From Thermasporomyces sp040195635 (lineage in GTDB: Bacteria; Actinomycetota; Actinomycetes; Propionibacteriales; Actinopolymorphaceae), in contig NZ_JBEFTX010000016.1 in the NCBI RefSeq assembly GCF_040195635.1, forward strand, positions 62,001 through 126,000: 64,000 bases of DNA, read 5' to 3'. The position numbers and the translations under genes were made by a program. Positions 15,662-24,387 of this stretch are shown here, piece by piece. The notes under the pieces are model-generated. The model did not search any database, had not been told where the DNA came from, and was given only the letters and a program-made list of their open reading frames with translations. The first letter of the stretch is position 1; each line of letters begins with the position of its first letter.

Positions 15662-16507
15662 ATGCCGTCTGATCCAGTCTCGGGTGGCTCGACCGGATCG
15701 GGACGCCCGTCCGAACCGTCCCGGCCCAGCTCGGACGAAGCGCCGCACGGCACCCGCCGTGACATCCCGGAACAGACATCTCCGCAGCAGTCGTCCGGAA
15801 GCGAACGACGCGCGGCCGAAGGGGCCATTCCCGCTCAGGACGAACGCGGACGGGAACAGCCGAGAGCGCGGGACCGCAACCGTCGTCCGCCGACGACCGG
15901 CCGCGGCCCGAGTCGCGGCATGGCGACCGTGCTGTTGGCGATGGGCGACAGTTGGGGTTCGGTCATGTTCCTCGGCGTCGCGAGCATCGTGCTGGGCGTG
16001 CTCGTGATGGTCTGGCCGGGGGCGACGCTCGGCGTGGTCGCGATCCTGGTGGCCCTGCAGATCCTGCTTTTCGGCGTGTACTGCGTGGCGCACGCCATCA
16101 CCGCGGAAGACGGTGAGGGGGGCGGACGCGTCCTGGCCGCTGTGATGGGTGTGGTGGCCCTCATCGTCGGCGTGCTCGCCCTGCGCGACCTGACCCACAC
16201 GGTCGTGGCGCTGGCGACTCTCCTCGGGTTGTTCTGGATCGCCGTCGGCGTCATCACCGTCATGTTGGCCTTCTTCGGACGGGCCCGACCAGGGCGTGGC
16301 CTCACGGTCCTCTCCGGGTTCCTCGCGATCGCGGCCGGGATCGTCGTCCTCGTCTACCCGAGCCCGTCGTTGGTCGTCCTGACGGTGATCTTCGGCTGCT
16401 GGCTGGTGGTGTTCGGTGCGCTCACCGCGGGTGTCGCGTGGCAGATGCGGCGCGTCGGGAGAGGCGACGGCCGGACCCCGAACCAGCACGCGGTAGCTAC
16501 CGGCTGA
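15662..16507 (+). CDS. HdeD/DUF308-family membrane protein
   Basis: 281 residues. The first 85 or so are hydrophilic, rich in Ser, Pro, Arg, Glu and Gln and probably disordered. About six membrane helices in pairs follow, a pattern of DUF308/HdeD proteins, with GVASIVLGVLVMVWPGATLG, FWIAVGVITVML and LAIAAGIVVLVYPSPSLVVL. The repeated V-x-P-x-x-S/T-L motif at helix ends is characteristic. The E. coli homologue is linked to acid stress but the molecular function is unknown. It may be co-transcribed with the next gene, which starts two bases after this stop. Confidence 0.8.
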   Translation: MPSDPVSGGSTGSGRPSEPSRPSSDEAPHGTRRDIPEQTSPQQSSGSERRAAEGAIPAQDERGREQPRARDRNRRPPTTGRGPSRGMATVLLAMGDSWGSVMFLGVASIVLGVLVMVWPGATLGVVAILVALQILLFGVYCVAHAITAEDGEGGGRVLAAVMGVVALIVGVLALRDLTHTVVALATLLGLFWIAVGVITVMLAFFGRARPGRGLTVLSGFLAIAAGIVVLVYPSPSLVVLTVIFGCWLVVFGALTAGVAWQMRRVGRGDGRTPNQHAVATG

Positions 16508-16508
16508 C

Positions 16509-17069
16509 GTGGCCGGCTCCGTCCGTACAGGTTCTGTCCGGACCGGTCGCGTCCGGAAGGAGACCGACTACGCCGGTGCCGTCTACGGATCGCTTCTCGC
16601 CGCCGCGGTGGTGGTGGGCGCGGGCGCCGATGGCACCCCGCTCGCGCCGACGGATCTGGCGATCGCCCTGGTCGGGACCGGCGTGGTGTTCTGGGCCGCC
16701 CACGTCTACGCACGCGTGGTCGGGGAGCGGCCGCGCTCGGGTTCACCAGGCGCCGGTTCGCGGAGTGACTCGCGAACTGAAGCTGTCAGTCTGACCGCGC
16801 AGCGAGTGGGTGACGTCGCCCGCAGGGAGTGGCCGATGGTCGAGGCTGCTCTGCCGCCGGCGGCGGTGGCGCTGATCGGCGGTTTCGCCGGCTTCTCGGC
16901 CGGGGCGGTGACGTGGGCCGCGCTCGGGATCGCCGTGGCTGGCCAGGTCGGGTGGGCGATGGTCGCGGCGGCGGCCGCGGGAGTACGCAGGCGAGGGGTC
17001 GCCGCCTCCGGCGTGGGCAACCTGGTGCTCGGCCTGCTGATCGTCCTGCTGGAGGTGGGCCTGCACTGA
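16509..17069 (+). CDS. Small four-helix membrane protein of unknown function
   Basis: 186 residues from GTG 16509, one base after the preceding TGA, which suggests translational coupling with the DUF308 gene. Two hydrophobic segments at about residues 25-70 and two to three between residues 115 and 185, joined by a Ser/Gly/Arg-rich loop. No catalytic motif seen and I do not recognise the family. The arrangement suggests a small integral membrane partner of the DUF308 protein. Confidence 0.65.
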   Translation: MAGSVRTGSVRTGRVRKETDYAGAVYGSLLAAAVVVGAGADGTPLAPTDLAIALVGTGVVFWAAHVYARVVGERPRSGSPGAGSRSDSRTEAVSLTAQRVGDVARREWPMVEAALPPAAVALIGGFAGFSAGAVTWAALGIAVAGQVGWAMVAAAAAGVRRRGVAASGVGNLVLGLLIVLLEVGLH

Positions 17070-17183
17070 GACCTCGTAAGCGCTGCGCCCAAGCGCCGCG
17101 AGAGTGTCCGGAGGATGAATGCTGTGACACGTTCGGGCTCGGGTGATGGCCACCTGTCGGCGGGCTCCGGTTGGATGGGAGCC

Positions 17184-18365
17184 ATGAGACTTCGCGTCCC
17201 CTTTGCCGTACGAAGACTGGTCGTCGCCGTCGCTGTTGTCGCCGTGACGGCGGTCCTGGCAGCCGTGCCCGCGACCGCGGCTCCGGCGGAGTCCGCGGAA
17301 CGCCCGGACCGGACGCCCGTCCGCGTCCTCGGCGAGGAGACCATCCCGAAGGGCCTCGCCGTCGACGGGATGCCGATCGGCGAGTTGTCCGGGATCGACT
17401 ACGACGCCCGCAACGACCTGTGGTATGTCATCTCGGACGACTCCGAGGAAGCACCGGCACGCTTCTACACCGCCGACCTCGACCTCGATGCCCACGGCCT
17501 GTCACGGGTGCGCTTCGTCGGCGCCACCCGGATCCTGCGCACGGACGGCACGCCGTTCCCGCCGCTCGCGAGCGACGACTCCGAAGTGGCCGATCCCGAG
17601 GCGATCCGGCTCGACCCCCGCAGCCGCACGCTCTACTGGTCGAGCGAGGGCAAGCGGGACGTTCCCACCGACGGCTCACCGGCGGCGCTGGTCGATCCGT
17701 GGGTACGCCAGATGACACTCGGCGGGCGGCACCTTCGTGAGTTCGGCCAGCCGTCGCAGTTCACGATGAGCGCCGGGGAGCAGGGCCCTCGCCGGAACGC
17801 CGTCCTCGAAGGGCTGACGCTGACCGCCGACCGCCGGGAGCTCGTGGCTTCCCTCGAGGGGCCGTTGTACGACGACGGCCCGCTGCCGACGCCGACGACC
17901 GGTGCGGTGAGCCGGTTGACGTGGTACGACAAGCGGAGCGGCGCGCCCGTACGGCAGTTTGGCTACGACATCGATCCGATCCCGGCGGTGCCGGACCCGC
18001 CGACGGCCGGAGCGGACAACGGCGTCGTCGAACTGCTCCCGATCGACCAGCACCGGCTGCTCGTGCTGGAGCGGGCGTTCATCTCCGGTGTCGGCAACAG
18101 CATCCGGCTCTACGCGATCGACGTGCGGGGCGCGACCAACACCCTCGACGACACCAGCCTCGCCGACGGTGACTACCGACCGGTCCGCAAGCGGCTGGTG
18201 GTCGATCTCGCCGACCTGGACCTGTCCCACATCGACAACGTCGAGGGCATGGCGTGGGGCCCGCGCCTCCCGACCGGCGAACGTACCCTGGTCCTCGTGT
18301 CCGACGACAACTTCAACTCCCCACAGGTGAGCCAGGTCATCGCTCTGGCTCTGCGCGTGCGCTGA
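17184..18365 (+). CDS. Secreted esterase-like phytase-family protein
   Basis: 393 residues from ATG 17184 (MRLRVPFAVRRL); an ATG at 17115 is in frame but would put 23 residues before the signal peptide. A Sec signal peptide ends near ATAAPAE. The mature protein shows the 'esterase-like activity of phytase' family pattern: GELSGIDYDARNDLWYVISD, DPEAIRLDPRSRTLYWSSEG, NAVLEGLTLTADRREL and IDNVEGMAWG, all beta-propeller strands with acidic loops. Members are thought to be calcium-dependent phosphoesterases; the substrate here is unknown. Its 3' end overlaps the convergent sulfatase gene by 29 bases. Confidence 0.82.
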   Translation: MRLRVPFAVRRLVVAVAVVAVTAVLAAVPATAAPAESAERPDRTPVRVLGEETIPKGLAVDGMPIGELSGIDYDARNDLWYVISDDSEEAPARFYTADLDLDAHGLSRVRFVGATRILRTDGTPFPPLASDDSEVADPEAIRLDPRSRTLYWSSEGKRDVPTDGSPAALVDPWVRQMTLGGRHLREFGQPSQFTMSAGEQGPRRNAVLEGLTLTADRRELVASLEGPLYDDGPLPTPTTGAVSRLTWYDKRSGAPVRQFGYDIDPIPAVPDPPTAGADNGVVELLPIDQHRLLVLERAFISGVGNSIRLYAIDVRGATNTLDDTSLADGDYRPVRKRLVVDLADLDLSHIDNVEGMAWGPRLPTGERTLVLVSDDNFNSPQVSQVIALALRVR

Positions 18366-20130
18366 CCGACGCCAGTCCGGTGGCGAGCGTACGCAGGCGC
18401 ACGCCGTCGAGGACGCCTGGTGCCATGGCGGCGACCTCCCGAAGGGACAGGTGGGCGAGCGTCGCCAGCCGGGGGTTGTCGAGCAGGCCGGGAACGGCGG
18501 CACGCATCGCGGTGACCGCGTCGGGATCGGCCAGGAGATCCGACACCGGCGTGTGCAGGTCGTAGCGCCCGACCGGCAGGTCGTCGAGGTCGGGGAGGGG
18601 CGCGCGCACCTGTGTCACCCGTTCGTACTGCTGCCGCAGCAGTAGGTGCTCGGGACCGACGTCGCCAGTCGCGGGCAGGCCGAGCCGCTCGAACTGGTCG
18701 GCCGGTGCGTCGTTGGCCCGCATCAGCGCGACCATGAGCCCGGCCATCCGTAGCTCGACGGCGTCGTCGACCAACGGATGATCCTGGTGCGGGTCGGTCT
18801 CGAGGTCGAACAGCATCGACCCGTGTGCGAACGTGTTGACCTGCGGCTGTCCCGCGACCCGCATCAGCCGACAGCCCTTGGTGAAGTCGAACGGCTCGGC
18901 GAGCTCGATGTCGCGCAGCTCCTCGGGGGAGAACCGACGCCGCATGTGGGTGGGCATCAGCGTGTGCTCGTAGAGGGGACCGTTGGTCTCGTCGACGCAG
19001 GCGCGCATGTAGACGTGGCGGCCGTCGGTGACGTTGACATGACCGCCGAAGCTGCCGAAGAGCCCCGCCTCGCGCACCGGTACGTCGGTGGCGATCGTGT
19101 CGCGCAGGGGAACGCCCTGGATGTCAGGCGGGCGTACGACGTCGAAGTAGTCCAGCAGGGTCGGCGCGAGGTCGATCGTCTGCACCAGGCTGCGCCTGCT
19201 CTCACCCGCGTGGCCGACCCGGGGATCCCAGACGAACAAGGGGTTGTGGATGTTCTCGTCGTACCACGGTTGGACGTTCTTGGCCCACCAGCCGTGCTCA
19301 CCGAGCAGGAAACCGTGGTCGGTGCAGACGATCAGCATGGTGTCGTCCCACAGCTCGAGCGCGTCCATCTGGTCGAGCAGCCGGCCGAGGGAGTGGTCGC
19401 ACATGCTCAGCAGGCTGGCGTACTCGTACCGCACGTGCTCGACGACGTCTGGCCGTTCGGTGACCCGCTTGTAGTCGGGCCAGTCGTGGTGCGGGCCGGC
19501 GTAGGCGTGCGGGTAGAGATCCTTGTACTGCTTGTACGTGAAGAACGGCTCGTGCGGGTCGAAGGTCTCCAGGTGCAGGAACCAGTTGTCGTGGCCCGCG
19601 TTCGTCCGCAGGAACTCGACCCCCGCATCGAAGGTCCGCGTCTGCGGATGGTCCTCCTCGGTCTGCAGGTAGCCACGGTTGATCCAGTCCTGCCGCCAGG
19701 TCTCGCCGCGGGCAAGTTTCACGGCGTCGGGGATGTCCGGGTCGCCGACGTGGCCCTTCCAGGCGTCGCCCTCCTGGCCGCGGAAGAACTCCCAGGAGTT
19801 GTAGCGTCCGTGGTAGGTCGCGCCGCCGTCCTCCCAGTAGTGCTGGTGGTCGGTGGCGAGGTGGGTGTAGATCCCCTTGCCACGAAGGAGTTCCGGCATC
19901 GAGTCGTCGAAGGGTTCCAGCGGGCCCCAGCCGCGGTGCAGGAAGTTGTAGCGCCCGGTGTGCAGCTCCCGGCGGGCGGGTACGCACGGCATGCTCCCGC
20001 CGTAGCAGTTGTCGAACCGCACCGAACGCTGCGCCAGCCGGGCGAAGTTGGGTGCGTGCACCCAGTCGTTGCCGTAGGGCGGGAGATAGCGCCGGTTCAG
20101 CGTGTCGAACAACACCAGGATCGCTTTCAT
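18337..20130 (-). CDS. Type I sulfatase
   Basis: 597 residues, start ATG 20130 after GAAGG. The alkaline-phosphatase-superfamily core begins at once (ILVLFDTLNRRYLPPYG, metal Asp at about residue 9). The sulfatase signature CVPARRELHTG at residues 49-59 carries the Cys that is converted to formylglycine in C-x-P-x-R. Later metal-site elements are CTDHGFLLGEHGWW. No signal peptide, so it is probably cytoplasmic or uses another route. Substrate unreadable; it could remove sulfate from a sugar or small molecule. It is followed upstream in the same direction by an epimerase-like gene (37-base gap), suggesting an operon. The 3' end overlaps the phytase-like gene by 29 bases. Confidence 0.9.
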   Translation of the reverse strand: MKAILVLFDTLNRRYLPPYGNDWVHAPNFARLAQRSVRFDNCYGGSMPCVPARRELHTGRYNFLHRGWGPLEPFDDSMPELLRGKGIYTHLATDHQHYWEDGGATYHGRYNSWEFFRGQEGDAWKGHVGDPDIPDAVKLARGETWRQDWINRGYLQTEEDHPQTRTFDAGVEFLRTNAGHDNWFLHLETFDPHEPFFTYKQYKDLYPHAYAGPHHDWPDYKRVTERPDVVEHVRYEYASLLSMCDHSLGRLLDQMDALELWDDTMLIVCTDHGFLLGEHGWWAKNVQPWYDENIHNPLFVWDPRVGHAGESRRSLVQTIDLAPTLLDYFDVVRPPDIQGVPLRDTIATDVPVREAGLFGSFGGHVNVTDGRHVYMRACVDETNGPLYEHTLMPTHMRRRFSPEELRDIELAEPFDFTKGCRLMRVAGQPQVNTFAHGSMLFDLETDPHQDHPLVDDAVELRMAGLMVALMRANDAPADQFERLGLPATGDVGPEHLLLRQQYERVTQVRAPLPDLDDLPVGRYDLHTPVSDLLADPDAVTAMRAAVPGLLDNPRLATLAHLSLREVAAMAPGVLDGVRLRTLATGLASVSARAEPER

Positions 20131-20167
20131 GGGATCGCCTTCATCGGTAGTCCTTTCTCGGCGCGTG

Positions 20168-20959
20168 TCAGGTCGTACGGTCGAGCGGCTGCCAGCCCAG
20201 GACCTCGCCTGCCTTGCGGATGGAGACCGTCCGCCCGGCCGCGTCGCCGGAGATGCCGAACGCCTCGAAGCCGTGTCCGCGATACTCCAGCCCGGCGAGG
20301 ATGGCCGCGGCCGTGTCCCGAGCGGACGTACAGATGGTCTGCCGGATCGGGCTCTCGGTCCGTGGGAACTCGGCGTCGGCCGTCGGATGGCAGAGTCGGA
20401 GGGCGACCACGCTCATACCCCAGGCGGCGACCGCGTTGCGACAGACCTCCTCGCCGAGCCGCTTCGCCAGGCCGTAGAAGTCGGTGGCGTCGGGCGGCGT
20501 CGACTCGTCCGGATAGCGCGGCAGTCGGGCTGGCGCTCCATCGTTCGTACCGACCGGTTGTCGCTCCTCGGTGCCGTGCGCGTCCGCGTCCGCGTGGCCG
20601 TCGTGTCGCAGGGCGAACACCGACATGCTGCTGGTGTAGACGGCGTGGTCGACTCCCGCGTCGTGGGCCGCTGCGAGTGCGGCATAGAGGCCGGGGACCG
20701 CGACGTCGAGGTGTGCCTGGGCGTTCTCGGGGCTTCCCCAGCCCGAGAGCGGCCCCATCGCCATGAACACCAGGGCGTCGATCCCGTCGAAGGACCGGCG
20801 TACGGCGGCGACGTCGCGCAGGTCACCCGGAAGGTACTCCACCTCGACACCCGCGATCGGTGGCTTCAGATCGAACACGGCCAGGTCGTGATGCTCGGCG
20901 AGATAGGGGAGTACGAGACTCCCGACATGGCCCGACCCACCGATGACGAGGACTCGCAC
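20168..20959 (-). CDS. NAD(P)-dependent epimerase/dehydratase (extended SDR)
   Basis: 263 residues. Rossmann N-terminus MRVLVIGGSGHVGSLVLPYL carries the G-x-x-G-x-x-G cofactor motif. The catalytic Y-x-x-x-K reads YGLAKRLGEE, preceded by a YTSSMSVFAL strand. Family members act on nucleotide sugars or related sugars. Sits 37 bases upstream of the sulfatase on the same strand, so a joint role in handling a sulfated or modified sugar is plausible but not shown. An NNNNGAGGGAGACC-like ribosome site lies just before the start (complement near 20965-20971). Confidence 0.85.
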   Translation of the reverse strand: MRVLVIGGSGHVGSLVLPYLAEHHDLAVFDLKPPIAGVEVEYLPGDLRDVAAVRRSFDGIDALVFMAMGPLSGWGSPENAQAHLDVAVPGLYAALAAAHDAGVDHAVYTSSMSVFALRHDGHADADAHGTEERQPVGTNDGAPARLPRYPDESTPPDATDFYGLAKRLGEEVCRNAVAAWGMSVVALRLCHPTADAEFPRTESPIRQTICTSARDTAAAILAGLEYRGHGFEAFGISGDAAGRTVSIRKAGEVLGWQPLDRTT

Positions 20960-21112
20960 AAGGTCTCCCTCCGCCGGTCAAGGCGGACCAGTGGTCCACC
21001 GGACGATGATCGCGAACTGCCGACACTCGACCGTACGACGGGACCGACCCCCCGCGACAGGGGCCGTCCCGCGACGGGCTCGTCCCCGCCACGGGCGAAC
21101 CCCGCGACCTGC

Positions 21113-21832
21113 TCATCGCGGCGCAGGGGGCCGGACCTGGCCGGCGCGGAAGAACACCATGGGGTTGGCGGTACGTGTGCCGATCGGCTCGACGAGGCCC
21201 AGTCGGACCCGGTGCCCGTCCAGTCGGGCCTGGACGTCCGGCGCCTTCGCCCGCGCCGCCGTGAAGAACGGCATCCCTCGGTCGGCGAGCCGCTTGAGCA
21301 GCACCGCTCCCTCGCTGAACGGCCAGGGCCTCCTGCCGTGGAACACGTCGTGCACACCCACCGGCGTCTCGGGTGCGATCCGCGGCAGGAGCCGGTCCAG
21401 ATACCACCGGGCGAACCGACCGCTGTGTGCCGCGTCGATGAACAGGTAGCCGATGTCGTACGGAAGCCGATCGACCTGCCCGCGGACATTACCGTGCACG
21501 AACGTCCACCGTCCCGCCGACAGCTCGGGCGGCACATTGCGTACCGCATGGTCGACGCGGTCGTAGGTGTGCAGGTGCCCGCGGCCGCTGTCGCGGAGCG
21601 CCCGCAGGATCCAGGTCGTGGACCAGCCGTGCAGGGCGCCGATCTCGACGACGCTGCTCGGCCGGAACTCGCGGAGCAGCAGGTAGGTGATCTCGGCCTC
21701 GATGTCGTCGAGTTGGGCCTTCAGGTGGGGCAGCGATGAACGGAGTTCCTGCTGTTCCTTGCGGGCGACCAGCAGCGCGTCGGCGTACTTGTCGTACAAC
21801 CTGGCGACGAAACTTTCCGTGATCTCCGGCAT
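21113..21832 (-). CDS. Class I SAM-dependent methyltransferase (Methyltransf_24 type)
   Basis: 239 residues from ATG 21832, preceded by GGGAGG (complement of about 21839-21844). An N-terminal helical part (residues 1-50) is followed by the SAM fold: SSVVEIGALHGWSTTWILRA is motif I, HTYDRVDHAV the acidic end of strand 2, and YLFIDAAHSGRF the motif with an Asp-Ala-His typical of this family. VGVHDVFHGRRPWPFSEG resembles cephalosporin-hydroxylase or sugar O-methyltransferases. It lies 153 bases upstream of the epimerase on the same strand, possibly the same unit. Confidence 0.8.
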   Translation of the reverse strand: MPEITESFVARLYDKYADALLVARKEQQELRSSLPHLKAQLDDIEAEITYLLLREFRPSSVVEIGALHGWSTTWILRALRDSGRGHLHTYDRVDHAVRNVPPELSAGRWTFVHGNVRGQVDRLPYDIGYLFIDAAHSGRFARWYLDRLLPRIAPETPVGVHDVFHGRRPWPFSEGAVLLKRLADRGMPFFTAARAKAPDVQARLDGHRVRLGLVEPIGTRTANPMVFFRAGQVRPPAPR

Positions 21833-22036
21833 GGGATCCTCCCGTGGCGTCCAACGGACTCGTCGGTCCGGCTGCCGGGACGCTAGGGCGGTGGTGGGGC
21901 CGATCTCGTCGTACGACGGAGGGAAAGAGCACCCCCGACGGGAGGCGGTGCTCACCGTGGCGAGGTGATACCTCGGAGCTACGGGACATCCCCTGGGTGG
22001 GGGTTGGGGTTGCCCCCGAGCTCTAGGCTGGCGCCG

Positions 22037-23413
22037 ATGACAAGGCAACGGCGGGCAAGAACGCTGGCCGGTGTGGGATTGACCACGACCGGCTGGTGGC
22101 GTCGCCCCCTGCTGACGACCGCCGCGATCGCGTTGACGCTGATCCTCGGTGCCGCCGGGGCGACGTTCACCCGGACCAACTACGAGCTGGTCGGCTATGC
22201 GCCGGAGTTCGCGATCTGGTTCGCCGTGTGGCAGGCGATGCCGGTCCTCATCTCACTGTTCCGTCCGTTCGTCGGCTGGTCGGCGTTCATCGCCTCGGTT
22301 TTCGTCGTGCCGTTTGCCATCGAGCCGATCGATCGTTCCGAGCCGTGGCCACTGATCCCGACCGCACTGATCGCCTACCTGGTCGTGCAGTACGCCGTCG
22401 CGCGTCGCCACGGCCTCCTGGTCACCGTCTCGACCTGGCTCCTGGGCGTCATGTCCGTGATGCTCGCCTCCAGCGCTGGCGGCGGGGCACACCGGCAGGA
22501 GGCCAGTCAGGATGTCACGCTGTTCACGCTGTTGTCGGCGTTCGCGCTCGTCGTGGGCACGTCGGTGCGGCTCTGGGAGCGGGCCCAGGTGCGCCTCGCC
22601 GAGGAGGAACGCCTCACCGAGGGCGAACGCTCGCGCCGGCTCCTGCTCGAGGAACGCGCCCGCATCGCGCGCGAGATGCACGACATCGTGGCGCACCACA
22701 TGTCGATGATCGCCGTGCAGTCCTCGACCGCGGAGTACCGCCTGGACGGCCTCACGCCGTCGGCCCGGGAGGAGTTCGCGTCGATCGGTCGGGCGGCGCG
22801 GGAGTCGATGACCGAGATGCGCCGGCTCCTGCGGGTCCTCCGCGACGAGGACGACGACCGGCCGCGTACCCCGCAACCCGGGGTCGACGATCTCGCTCAG
22901 CTCGTCGACGCGACGATCCGGGCGGGTACGCCGGTGAACCTGGCTGTCGGCTCCCTGCCGCCCGGGCTGCCCGAGCTGGTCGGTCTGACGGCGTACCGCA
23001 TCGTGCAGGAGGCGCTGAGCAACGTCGTACGACACAGCCCGGGTGCGACGACTCGCGTCGGCATGACATGCGACGACGGTGGGCTGGTCGTCGCCGTCGA
23101 GAACGATCAGCCGCCTGACCCGGTCGCCCCCGTGGAGGCGCCCCGGTCCGGTCACGGGCTGGCCGGGATGCGGGAACGTGTCCAGATCCTCGGTGGCGAT
23201 CTCGAGACCGGCCCGCGCGCGGGCGGCGGTTTCGCCGTCAAGGCGACCTTGCCCCTGCGTCCGGCCGCCGATCGGTCCGTGCTGGCGGACGGAGAGGTCG
23301 TGGGGAGCCGAGTTTCCGGCAACGCTGGCGGGACGAGGGCGGTCAACGAGGAGACCAGCTTCCAGCGGGCAACCTCCGGCGGCCGATCCATCGGCGAACG
23401 GAGGCGACCGTGA
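22037..23413 (+). CDS. Sensor histidine kinase (HisKA_3, NarX/DesK class)
   Basis: 458 residues from ATG 22037. Four to five membrane helices (about residues 20-180) form the sensor part, with no large extracellular domain. A coiled linker rich in Glu and Arg leads to the dimerisation helix RARIAREMHDIVAHHMSMIA, with the phospho-acceptor His near residue 215. The ATPase domain has LTAYRIVQEALSNVVRHSPG (N box) and HGLAGMRERV (G box). The last 45 residues are a low-similarity tail. Its stop overlaps the GTG of the response regulator (GTGA at 23410). The signal is unknown. Confidence 0.92.
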   Translation: MTRQRRARTLAGVGLTTTGWWRRPLLTTAAIALTLILGAAGATFTRTNYELVGYAPEFAIWFAVWQAMPVLISLFRPFVGWSAFIASVFVVPFAIEPIDRSEPWPLIPTALIAYLVVQYAVARRHGLLVTVSTWLLGVMSVMLASSAGGGAHRQEASQDVTLFTLLSAFALVVGTSVRLWERAQVRLAEEERLTEGERSRRLLLEERARIAREMHDIVAHHMSMIAVQSSTAEYRLDGLTPSAREEFASIGRAARESMTEMRRLLRVLRDEDDDRPRTPQPGVDDLAQLVDATIRAGTPVNLAVGSLPPGLPELVGLTAYRIVQEALSNVVRHSPGATTRVGMTCDDGGLVVAVENDQPPDPVAPVEAPRSGHGLAGMRERVQILGGDLETGPRAGGGFAVKATLPLRPAADRSVLADGEVVGSRVSGNAGGTRAVNEETSFQRATSGGRSIGERRRP

Positions 23414-24138
23414 ACATCCGGGTACTCGTCGTCGACGACCAGGCGATGGTCAGGGCAGGTTTCGCTGCGCTTCTCGCCGCGCAACCCGACCTCGAGGTGG
23501 TCGGAGACGCCGGAGACGGCCGCTCCGGGGTGGCGATGGCGCGACGGCTGCGTCCTGACGTCGTCCTCATGGACGTCCGGATGCCTGAGCTCGACGGGCT
23601 CGAGGCGACCCGGCAACTCCTCGACCCTCCCTGTGGCGTCGAGCACCGGCCGCGGGTCCTGATGCTCACGACGTTCGACGTCGACGACTACGTGTACGAG
23701 GCGCTTCGGGCTGGCGCGAGTGGGTTCCTGCTCAAGGACGCTCCACCGGCGGACCTCATCGGTGCCGTCCGCGTCGTGGCCGCCGGAGAGGCACTGCTCG
23801 CGCCGACGGTGACCCGGCGGCTCATCGAGGAGTTCGCCCGCGCCAGGCCGGCCGTGCGTACCCGCTCGCCGCGGCTCGCCACGCTGACCGCCCGCGAACG
23901 GGAGGTGCTCACCCTCATCGCCCGCGGCTGCTCCAACACCGAGATCGCCACTCAACTCGTCGTCGCGGAGCAGACCGTCAAGACACACGTGGGCCGGATC
24001 TTCACGAAGCTGGACCTGCGCGACCGGGCGCAGGCGGTCGTCTTCGCGTACGAGAGCGGGCTGGTCGCCCCGGGCGCGGGCGAGGTCGGGACGGGTTCGG
24101 CGCGTGGTGTGCGTAGTGTGCGTGGGGTACGTGGCTGA
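23410..24138 (+). CDS. NarL/LuxR-family response regulator
   Basis: 242 residues from GTG 23410. The receiver domain has the acidic pair VVDDQ, the phosphorylated Asp at about residue 55 (VVLMDVRMPELDGLEAT) and the Lys in GFLLKDAPPADL. The C-terminal LuxR helix-turn-helix reads LTAREREVLTLIARGCSNTE followed by EQTVKTHVGRIFTKLDL. It ends with a short repeated VRSVRGVRG tail, encoded by GTGCGTAGTGTGCG-like repeats. It is the cognate partner of the kinase just upstream. Confidence 0.93.
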   Translation: MNIRVLVVDDQAMVRAGFAALLAAQPDLEVVGDAGDGRSGVAMARRLRPDVVLMDVRMPELDGLEATRQLLDPPCGVEHRPRVLMLTTFDVDDYVYEALRAGASGFLLKDAPPADLIGAVRVVAAGEALLAPTVTRRLIEEFARARPAVRTRSPRLATLTAREREVLTLIARGCSNTEIATQLVVAEQTVKTHVGRIFTKLDLRDRAQAVVFAYESGLVAPGAGEVGTGSARGVRSVRGVRG

Positions 24139-24387
24139 CGGCGGCCCCGGCACGATCATCGCCAAGGCGGCGGTTGCCTTGTGGCGATTCGTACCGTATG
24201 AGGGGGCGGATCTTGATCATCGGCCGAGCCTGGACGCCGCCCTGGTGGGTGAAGGTGCGGCTGGCCTAACCTTGCGGCGCTACGCCGAAGGCAGCACTCC
24301 AGGGGGATTTCTCGGCACCTACCCGGTCCGTACCGTTCCGATGCGGGTCGTACTCGACGGCCGGCAAGGGAACGGAGGACGTAGCCG

